Shown: positions 32,206 through 38,458 of the stretch, in pieces | Position numbering within the stretch: position 1 is the stretch's first letter | How the letters are laid out: every line of letters starts with the position of its first letter | Source: Deltaproteobacteria bacterium | GTDB taxonomy: Bacteria > Desulfobacterota_D > UBA1144 > Nemesobacterales > CSP1-2 | Reading direction: 5' to 3' | NCBI GenBank assembly: GCA_016187835.1 | Contig: JACPIY010000077.1 | Coordinates: 1-38,458 of the forward strand | DNA: 38,458 bases | Made by a program: the position numbers and the translations under genes | The notes under the pieces: generated by a model | The model's input: the letters and a program-made list of their open reading frames with translations, nothing else | Told to the model about the DNA's origin: nothing | Database searches by the model: none

Positions 32206-33810
32206 TTAAATTTCGTGAATGGTTTGGGATAGAGCTTTTATTATTATACCTGTTAAAGCTTGGGTTAAGGCCTCATCTAACCTTTTGTCATTGCTTACAA
32301 TCAGATGACTGTCTCTAGGAAGTTCAATTGGTTCCTCAAACTCCTCTTTAAATCTCTCAAATATCTCCAAGCGTCCATCGGAGACGGCTTTCCCCCCTTT
32401 TTCTCTTTTAATCAGTCTTTCTCTTATTTTGTCTTCACTGGCTCTTGTTTGGATAAAGTAAAATGGCACTCCTAGGGTCTCTGCTTCTTGAATGACATGT
32501 TCCCTGAACGCCCTCTTTGAAAAACTGGCATCGAGAATTACAGTTTTTCCGGATTCGATGGTTCTTCTTCCTCCGGTTATAACCTCCCGGTAGGTTATGT
32601 CGGTAATATCTTTTGAGTAAATCCCTTTATCGAACCCTTCGTACCTTCTTTCTGTCGGTTCGACACCCATTATTTCCTTCCTCACTTCATCCGAGGATAT
32701 GACTCTGCAGGTAAGCTCTTCCGAGAGCGCACGAGCAAGTGTGCTTTTCCCAGTTCCCAAGAGGCCAAAAATCACTATAAGCCCCGGCCTGGAGCCGAAG
32801 AGGGCGTAGTTTAGGGAAAATTTAAAATACCTTTTTGCTCTTTCTTTGGAAGCGTTTTTCTCTTCACCAGGAATTTCCGGCTCATCGCTTCTTATACTTT
32901 CTACTTCCCCTCTCACAAAAGCCCTATAGCATTTGTAAAAGTCAATTATCTTGGAAATAGTTTTATCGTCCATCCTCCTTGAGATTTCAGAGACGATAAA
33001 GCTTGCAAGGTCGCCGTAGCCGTTAAAATCCAAATCCATCGCTAGAAAGGCTATGTCAGAAGCGATGTCTATGTACCTGAATCTCTCATTGAACTCTATG
33101 CAGTCATAGATGCAAACATTCTGAGGGCTTATGTTTATATGCTCAAGGTGAAGGTCACCATGGCAGTCCTTGATTAATCCTTTCTCGATTCTCTCTTCAA
33201 AAAGACGAGATTTTTTTTCAAAAAACATATCGTTATAGAACTTGATCGCATCGTATGTTGCTTTTGAAATGGTCTTCCCGATAAAACGCTCTGAAATAGA
33301 GAGACTCTCATCAATGTTTATCCTAATCCTTTCGGGTTTTCCGTATTTATTTATCTCTTCTTTTAGGGACTGCCGCTTGTAAAATTCTACTAATTTTTCT
33401 ATAACCCTGAGCAAATCATCTTCGGTAACCCTGTCCTTTTTAAGGAGGTTTTTAAGAAAATACCTCTCAGGTAACTTTCTCATCTTTACAGAGTACTCAA
33501 CTGTATAGTCGCCTTTTCCAAACAAAAAAAAGCCGTCTACTATAGAAATTTCTTCGACCCCTAGGTACGCATCACAAATTCTGGTGTTTAGCTCCACTTC
33601 TTTCTTACAGTAATACCGTCTCTTATCAAGAGTTGAGAAATCTAAAAAGCCAAGATTCACGGGCTTTTTTATTTTGTAGACATAAGGTGGAGCTATAAAA
33701 ACGTGAGATGCGTGAGTTTGTATGTGTTTTACGTATCTAGGATTATGGGGATACGAAGAGGGATCTGAAAGAAATTCAATTAGAAGTGCGCTCACTTCTT
33801 CCTTTTTCAT
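32206..33810 (-). CDS. APH-like phosphotransferase fused to P-loop kinase
   Basis: This 534-residue cytoplasmic protein has two domains. Residues 25-300 resemble aminoglycoside/choline kinases, with catalytic HGDLHLEH at 217-224 and YDCIEFN containing the Mg-binding Asp (D236). Residues 340-534 form a P-loop kinase with Walker A FGLLGTGKST (349-356 core) and a lid rich in Arg (REVITGGRRTIESGK), like gluconate or zeta-type kinases. The family is annotated as a bifunctional phosphotransferase/ATP-binding protein and often lies near Usp and stress genes. The substrate is unknown; antibiotic resistance should not be assumed. The start lies 7 bases after the Usp stop, so it is in one operon with it. 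Confidence 0.88.
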   Translation of the reverse strand: MKKEEVSALLIEFLSDPSSYPHNPRYVKHIQTHASHVFIAPPYVYKIKKPVNLGFLDFSTLDKRRYYCKKEVELNTRICDAYLGVEEISIVDGFFLFGKGDYTVEYSVKMRKLPERYFLKNLLKKDRVTEDDLLRVIEKLVEFYKRQSLKEEINKYGKPERIRINIDESLSISERFIGKTISKATYDAIKFYNDMFFEKKSRLFEERIEKGLIKDCHGDLHLEHINISPQNVCIYDCIEFNERFRYIDIASDIAFLAMDLDFNGYGDLASFIVSEISRRMDDKTISKIIDFYKCYRAFVRGEVESIRSDEPEIPGEEKNASKERAKRYFKFSLNYALFGSRPGLIVIFGLLGTGKSTLARALSEELTCRVISSDEVRKEIMGVEPTERRYEGFDKGIYSKDITDITYREVITGGRRTIESGKTVILDASFSKRAFREHVIQEAETLGVPFYFIQTRASEDKIRERLIKREKGGKAVSDGRLEIFERFKEEFEEPIELPRDSHLIVSNDKRLDEALTQALTGIIIKALSQTIHEI

Positions 33811-33817
33811 TTATCCT

Positions 33818-34693
33818 CTAAGGTTTCAGAACTAAAACTGAACAAGGAGAATCTTGAACGACCTTTTCTGTGACGCTTCCTAAGATAAACTTTTTAATCC
33901 CTTTCCTTCCATGAGTATTTGTTACTATTAAGTCAATGTTTTTATTGGATGCGTAATCAACTATAGAAACCGCAGGGTTTATTCCGTGAATTACTTCTGA
34001 ATCGCGCTTAAGTTTGATCTCATTAACTCTCTTTGCAAGGCCATTAGAACAAAGCCTTATTAAATCTTGTAGAAAACTGTATGGCGTTTCGTAATCATAA
34101 GCGTATAAACTAAAAACGTACACGACTGAAACATTGGCTTTTATTCTCTCTGCCAAATCTATGGCATAGTCAAGAGCGGAGTCTGATTCTTCGTATATAT
34201 CCAGCGGAACAAGAATATTACTTATGTTTACTGTGCTCTCCCGATCCTTCTTCTTTACGGCAAGCACTGGTATTTTAGATTCTCTTAACACTCTCAGAGT
34301 TGTGCTTCCGATAAGCATTCTGTCTATGAGTCCAAGCCCTCGTTTACCGACAACTATGAGATCGGCTTTCTCGCGGTGAGCAATTTGCGCGATTTTCTTA
34401 TTTGGTTCTCCTTTTAATACTCTTCCTTCGAAATTTACCCCTTGGGTTGTTAGTTCATCTTTAATCTTGGCTAACTTTGCTTTATAATTTACCCTAATTT
34501 CTTTCAGCCATTTGTTAAGCTTACTTTCAGGATGTTCTGCAAAGTGTTTATGTATTAATCTCGTAGACATCGCAATTACATGAATACCTATTATTTCGGA
34601 GTTAAACCTTTCTGCAAAAAACTTTGCATAGTTCAGCGCTTCTAAAGATTCATTTGAACCGTCGAATGCAAAAAGAATTTTTTTTATATCCAT
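33818..34693 (-). CDS. Universal stress protein, two Usp domains
   Basis: This 291-residue protein is a tandem Usp. Each half has the alpha/beta fold and the ATP-site signature: VGKRGLGLIDRMLIGSTT in domain 1 and THGRKGIKKFILGSVTEK in domain 2. It should bind ATP in the cytoplasm and act in survival under growth arrest or low oxygen. The ATG at 34693 follows GGAGG at 5 bases; a GTG at 34708 would overlap that site. The APH/kinase gene follows 7 bases later, so the two are co-expressed. Confidence 0.92.
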   Translation of the reverse strand: MDIKKILFAFDGSNESLEALNYAKFFAERFNSEIIGIHVIAMSTRLIHKHFAEHPESKLNKWLKEIRVNYKAKLAKIKDELTTQGVNFEGRVLKGEPNKKIAQIAHREKADLIVVGKRGLGLIDRMLIGSTTLRVLRESKIPVLAVKKKDRESTVNISNILVPLDIYEESDSALDYAIDLAERIKANVSVVYVFSLYAYDYETPYSFLQDLIRLCSNGLAKRVNEIKLKRDSEVIHGINPAVSIVDYASNKNIDLIVTNTHGRKGIKKFILGSVTEKVVQDSPCSVLVLKP

Positions 34694-34765
34694 TGTAACC
34701 TCCGTCACTTATTATCACACCATATCACATAACTTCTAAAAGCCAACTTAGTTGAGAACCATGTA

Positions 34766-35674
34766 TTAAGACATTTCCACATAATTTGAGTCAAGCGAAG
34801 AGACCCAATTAACTATGACTCCTATAGTTTCATCGGGATTTTCCATACAATCGTGTTTGGCTTGCGGTATGTATTTTACCATCACATCTGAGTTTCCCGC
34901 AGTATGAGCCAGGCGGGCTAATTCTCCGGCTTCCCAGGGTTCGAGTATGTCGTCGTTTTCACCCTGGAGAAAGAGAATCGGAACCTTTATATTTGAAATA
35001 AGCCTGTATGTCATGGCGTTATAAGCCTCCGGCCCTCTCATAAACCACCAGGTTTTGTATGTAAAGATTTCAATGTGAAACGGATTGAACGTAGGTCCCC
35101 AGGCTCGATAAACTATAAAGATCTGATCCTTGGAGCTCTTATAAGGATCTGGTCCTAAGATCTCTTTAGCTTTCCTGTATACCTCATCATAGGGCGGCTC
35201 ACTATTCCACTTTTCCCAACGTTTTCTTTGAGCCTCTGGAAGAGAAAAAGAACATCCCTCCAGAATTAATCCTTGAATACTCGGGTCAGGTCTTTTTGAT
35301 GCATAATAAGCGACGATATTTGCTCCCAAGCTGTAGCCCAAGATAAATATCTTACGGAATCCCTCTTTTCTGAGCATATCCAGCGATGCATCTATGTCAT
35401 TTATCGTGTCATCAAAGATTCCTTCTCCCATTATCTGTCCCATAAAGGCCATTCGGGTGTTAATGGAAAAGGAATTAATGCCGTGCTCTAGGAGGGCTGA
35501 TGGAAGGAGTCTGGGAGTACCACGGGCAAGAAAATGTCCAAGTACGCCGTGGACATGTAAGATTATGGGTGTGTTTAATACATCTTTCTTATTGTCGGAA
35601 CTCCTTAAAAGTAAGAAAGCATCCAGTTGAAAGCTGTCATTAGTTTGAAAACTTATAAGATTTTTGCGGATCAT
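34766..35674 (-). CDS. Alpha/beta hydrolase (paralogue 1)
   Basis: This 302-residue alpha/beta hydrolase has the nucleophile elbow GYSLGAN (S115), an acid in LQGENDDILEP (D241 or D242) and the His in QAKHDCMEN (H274). The oxyanion region is HVHGVLGHF. It shares an unusual internal block (FTYKTWWFMRGPEAYNA) with the next gene, so the two arose by duplication. No signal peptide, so cytoplasmic. The substrate is unknown; the family includes esterases, lipases and acyl-transfer enzymes. Confidence 0.85.
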   Translation of the reverse strand: MIRKNLISFQTNDSFQLDAFLLLRSSDNKKDVLNTPIILHVHGVLGHFLARGTPRLLPSALLEHGINSFSINTRMAFMGQIMGEGIFDDTINDIDASLDMLRKEGFRKIFILGYSLGANIVAYYASKRPDPSIQGLILEGCSFSLPEAQRKRWEKWNSEPPYDEVYRKAKEILGPDPYKSSKDQIFIVYRAWGPTFNPFHIEIFTYKTWWFMRGPEAYNAMTYRLISNIKVPILFLQGENDDILEPWEAGELARLAHTAGNSDVMVKYIPQAKHDCMENPDETIGVIVNWVSSLDSNYVEMS

Positions 35675-35700
35675 AATTTAAATACTAGGAAAACGAGGGT

Positions 35701-36606
35701 CTACTTTTGGAATCTTCTATCAAGCCATTTTGTTATTATATCTCCCAGTTCATCTTCCTTCGTTTCCAAGGTGTGTCCGGTATTCAGATAAAAGGCTGAC
35801 ACGTCTCTATTGCCAGCATCAAGGGCAATCTGAGCTAATTCGAAGGTCTCGATTGGGTCTATTATATCATCGTGCCAGCCCTGAGTAAGAAGAATTGGAA
35901 TCTTCGTTTTTTCTATTTGCTTATATGCTCTTGCGCCTTCGGCTTCGGGTCCAGCGAGAAACCACCATGTCTTGTAAGTGTAGATTTCGGTGTGTTCCGG
36001 TCGATAAGTATCTCCCCCCGCCTTATAGATCAAAATTGTGCGGTCTTCAGATGCATTATATGGGTCTGGTTTAAGAATCTCTTTAGCCCTTCTGTAAACC
36101 TCCTCGTATGAAGGTTCGCTCTTCCATCTATCCCATCGGTGACGAATCGAGTCCGGCATAGAACGGGGAGTTGCAAGGGCGATTACCCCTTTTAAGCTTG
36201 GATAAGCAGATGAATCGTTCCGCAAAGCTGTATATCTTAATACTATACATCCACCCAAGCTGTATCCCGATAAGATAATCTTTTTATAACCTAGTTCTTT
36301 TAAAAATACTATGACGGTGTCTATTTGAGGTACGGTGTCTTCCAGGATTCCAAATCCGAAAAACAGGCTGAAATTCGCCATGCGTGTGTTTATTGATAAC
36401 GAAGAATAACCTGCCTTAGCCAGGATCGGAGGTAAAAAACGCTGACTCCCATCTAAAAAGTTTCCTAAGAAACCGTGTACATGAATGATAATTGGCTCTT
36501 TTTCAGATTGATCACTATGAGCTGTAGTGTGGTAAAAAAGGGCATCTATTTTACTATTGCCAAAGGGAATAGATATAAGCTCTTGCTCCATAAATTCCAC
36601 TTTCAT
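35701..36606 (-). CDS. Alpha/beta hydrolase (paralogue 2)
   Basis: This 301-residue paralogue of the preceding gene has GYSLGGC (S116), LTQGWHDDIIDP and NTGHTLETK for the Ser-Asp-His triad. The oxyanion region is HVHGFLGNFL. It shares the block YTYKTWWFLAGPEAEGA. The two genes are 26 bases apart in one orientation, probably one operon with the CBM48-esterase upstream. The start is 36606 or the in-frame ATG 15 bases later. Cytoplasmic, substrate unknown. Confidence 0.85.
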   Translation of the reverse strand: MKVEFMEQELISIPFGNSKIDALFYHTTAHSDQSEKEPIIIHVHGFLGNFLDGSQRFLPPILAKAGYSSLSINTRMANFSLFFGFGILEDTVPQIDTVIVFLKELGYKKIILSGYSLGGCIVLRYTALRNDSSAYPSLKGVIALATPRSMPDSIRHRWDRWKSEPSYEEVYRRAKEILKPDPYNASEDRTILIYKAGGDTYRPEHTEIYTYKTWWFLAGPEAEGARAYKQIEKTKIPILLTQGWHDDIIDPIETFELAQIALDAGNRDVSAFYLNTGHTLETKEDELGDIITKWLDRRFQK

Positions 36607-36652
36607 CTAAATACCCCTACTGGATTATTATAAAAGAGTAAAACACCTAATT

Positions 36653-38002
36653 TCAAAATGTTAATTCAACCTCTTTATCTTCCTCATGAATGTCCACCTG
36701 CTGTGTTCTGTTATTTGCATGTATGTAAACCACACCAGGTAGCTTTAGTATCTTAGAACTAAGCTTTAATTTCATTCTTTTTATATTTTCGATTCTGAGT
36801 TTAAGCCGGTTATTCTCATTAACGTTAGCTTCGATCTTGATTGGATATTCTATTTGAAAAGGTGAGAAATCTAGCCAGAATATACTACTTTTAAAGAACC
36901 CGTTAGGAGCCGTGTAATTAATATGCTTTGGAAGACCATTCCTTCTGAATCTTTTAAACCAATTAAAGACCCTGGGTAAATCCTCATCAACCATGTACCA
37001 GGTGTGACCGTGTTCCGGGTAGGAGGTAAGCTCAGTTGGCGCTCCGAGCTTTTTTAATATCTCATGGAGTATGAGCCCTTCTTCGAGCGGTATGGCCTCA
37101 TCCCCACCGCCATGGGAGATATATAGAGGAAAATCTTTCAAGTTTTTTAACATCCTCTGGGGATAATCCAAACTATCTAAAAATTGTTCCAATTCTTCTC
37201 TAGACATCTTTTGTATTTTATCTTTATAAGACCCAAGGCGATAAGGTCCAAATACCACTGCCGAGGCAGCAATTAGGTCAGGGTAATATAAGGAAACAAG
37301 TAGAGCCTCGAGTCCTCCGTAGGACATCCCCGTAACAAACACACGGTCTTCATCAATTGGAAAACTCTCCTTTATGACTTCAAGAAGCTCCGGGAATACA
37401 TCTAATTTTCCCTGACGTATATACTGCGCACCTAGGGTGACAGGGGGAATAATTGCAAGGTATCTATTTTCTCTAGCATATCTATGAAGTTCCTGAGACT
37501 TTATATAATTATTAAGACATATAACCACAGGAAGCTTTTCATCCTCTTCAAGTGTAGGAGAAATGTAATAGAATTCAAACTTCTGATGATATTTTGTCGA
37601 AAGATATGATCTCGAATATATTTGTCGTCCCTCTAGGGTGAATTTAAAACGCCCTGGATGACCTACAGGAAGGATGTTTCCATTTGATCCAATATAGATG
37701 ATTGAATTAGAGCCGCCTGCAACATCCGGATTTAGATCCTCATTATTTGGGTCATTTACCCAGTTTCCATCAACAATGTATTTGTAATCATAGGACCTAT
37801 TCGGTTTTAATTCCAAAATCATGCGCCATACGTCATCTCTTCCCATTACTAAGGCAGTAGCTCTCTTTTTCCATCCATTAAAATCCCCTGCAAGGAAAAC
37901 CTCTTTAGCCCTTGGTGAATAGTAACTAAAAAGTATTCCTTCCTTAACACGGAGTGGTTTGGTTGCCCACCAACCCCCATATTGTTTAACCTTATCTAAC
38001 AT
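36653..38002 (-). CDS. CBM48 (glycogen-binding-like) domain fused to an esterase
   Basis: This 449-residue protein has three parts. Residues 22-105 are an AMPK-beta/isoamylase N-terminal type domain (CBM48), with VFLAGDFNGWKKRATA and YDYKYIVDGNWVNDPNNE. Residues 125-355 form an esterase D/Fes-type alpha/beta hydrolase with GMSYGG (S227), GGGDEAIPLE (D301) and a His-rich HGHTW (H331/H333). Residues 370-449 form a beta-rich domain of unknown kind. No signal peptide, so it may act on cytoplasmic polysaccharide or an acyl ester attached to it. It precedes two small hydrolases in the same orientation. No strong ribosome-binding site is seen. Confidence 0.85.
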   Translation of the reverse strand: MLDKVKQYGGWWATKPLRVKEGILFSYYSPRAKEVFLAGDFNGWKKRATALVMGRDDVWRMILELKPNRSYDYKYIVDGNWVNDPNNEDLNPDVAGGSNSIIYIGSNGNILPVGHPGRFKFTLEGRQIYSRSYLSTKYHQKFEFYYISPTLEEDEKLPVVICLNNYIKSQELHRYARENRYLAIIPPVTLGAQYIRQGKLDVFPELLEVIKESFPIDEDRVFVTGMSYGGLEALLVSLYYPDLIAASAVVFGPYRLGSYKDKIQKMSREELEQFLDSLDYPQRMLKNLKDFPLYISHGGGDEAIPLEEGLILHEILKKLGAPTELTSYPEHGHTWYMVDEDLPRVFNWFKRFRRNGLPKHINYTAPNGFFKSSIFWLDFSPFQIEYPIKIEANVNENNRLKLRIENIKRMKLKLSSKILKLPGVVYIHANNRTQQVDIHEEDKEVELTF

Positions 38003-38032
38003 TCGATTTGAAGGCCTTTTGTTTTCAAGAGG

Positions 38033-38458
38033 TTATTTCTCTTCTGCTTTTATCCATTCATCGTACCTTACTATTAGAACCGGGCAGGGGGAAGAAAAAA
38101 CCACTTTATGGCTTGTGGTTCCTATTGCGAGTTGACCGGTCTCCGACTTAAGTCCGTGGGAACCCATGATTATTAAGTCTATCTTCTTCTCCTTTGCAAA
38201 TGTATTAATGACACGCCAGCGCGGTCCTATAACTATAATCTTCTCGACTCGAAGTCCCCTTTTCTCAAAAATACTTTTTTCTTCCTCTATCTTTTTCTCC
38301 ATCTGAGCTTCGATGTCTTTATAGAATTGTTTAACTTCGGCATCTATATCGGTATACTCCAGGGGTTCTATTGCATGAAGTATATAAATACTTGCACCCA
38401 GTTTTTCTCCTAGATAAATTGCGTATTCCCTCGCTTTTGCTGAATGCAAAGAAAAATC
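38033..38458 (-). CDS. Universal stress protein, N-terminus beyond window
   Basis: The last 142 codons of a single-domain Usp protein can be read to the window edge. The frame continues past the first Met-like codon (DFSLHSAKAREYA), so the true start is outside. The ATP-binding signature is MGSHGLKSETGQLAIGTTSH, and the end is CPVLIVRYDEW. It lies 30 bases upstream of the CBM48-esterase in the same direction, suggesting one operon. An inserted acidic helix (DIEAQMEKKIEEEKS) is present in the middle, as in many Usp proteins. Confidence 0.9.
   Translation of the reverse strand, partial: DFSLHSAKAREYAIYLGEKLGASIYILHAIEPLEYTDIDAEVKQFYKDIEAQMEKKIEEEKSIFEKRGLRVEKIIVIGPRWRVINTFAKEKKIDLIIMGSHGLKSETGQLAIGTTSHKVVFSSPCPVLIVRYDEWIKAEEK

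Noticed and set aside
32206-33810. Reading the APH-like domain as an antibiotic-resistance gene
   Set aside because: The family of APH plus P-loop kinase fusions is widespread in bacteria with no known antibiotic link, and the context is stress genes.

Overview
The window is AT-rich, densely coded DNA from a Gram-negative bacterium. Lipoprotein signals on periplasmic proteins, a cbb3 oxidase and a Sec-type (clade II) nitrous oxide reductase all fit that. Nothing here fixes the phylum. Gene style (CcoN-CcoO fusion, clade II nos cluster, a possible sigma-54 promoter, short palindromic extragenic repeats) fits an environmental lineage such as Desulfobacterota, Nitrospirota or a related candidate phylum; this is a guess. 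No tRNA, rRNA, CRISPR array, integrase or intact transposase was seen.

Layout. 1-1177 (minus): N-terminal two thirds of a ferredoxin-type nitrite/sulfite reductase, cut by the window edge. 1590-2888 (plus): a small membrane group of a mini heme-copper-oxidase-like protein, a CopD-like protein and a cupin. 2894-7024 (plus): a decaying stretch with a mosaic relic of a second CopD-like gene, a wrecked sensor kinase with an ethylene-receptor-like copper-binding membrane domain, an intact receiver protein, and a hybrid histidine kinase broken by one frameshift in a C run. 7216-14518 (plus): TetR regulator, lipoprotein cytochrome c, then nosZ, a nosB-like gene, nosD, nosF, nosL and nosY, which reduce N2O and mature NosZ.

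14654-17200 (minus): a CBS-pair protein, two small membrane-associated stress-type proteins, and relics of fabI and phaC. 17292-25823 (minus): a SCO copper chaperone, then ccoI-ccoS-ccoNO-ccoQ-ccoP-ccoG and a TauE/SafE-like protein, a compact cbb3 oxidase locus with assembly factors. ccoQ and ccoS are 58-residue genes. 26153-29377 (plus): a Na+/K+-type P-type ATPase carrying an N-terminal PTS EIIA (PtsN-like) domain, the most unusual architecture here. 29595-38458: a truncated ZIP transporter, two more CBS proteins, small orphan proteins, an APH-like/P-loop kinase fusion, a tandem Usp protein, two paralogous alpha/beta hydrolases, a CBM48-esterase fusion and a partial Usp protein.

How they fit together. 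N2O reduction and a high-affinity oxidase are two terminal electron sinks for low oxygen, and both depend on copper handling (NosD/F/Y/L, SCO, CcoI). The CBS, Usp, EIIA-ATPase and hydrolase genes around them resemble the energy-stress and dormancy gene sets found near oxygen-limitation genes in other bacteria. A 77-bp intergenic element shared by the CBS gene and the ccoI/ATPase divergent region (55 of 77 identical) hints at common control. The remains of phaC, fabI, a CopD-like gene and two kinases show that the region has been losing and reshuffling genes.
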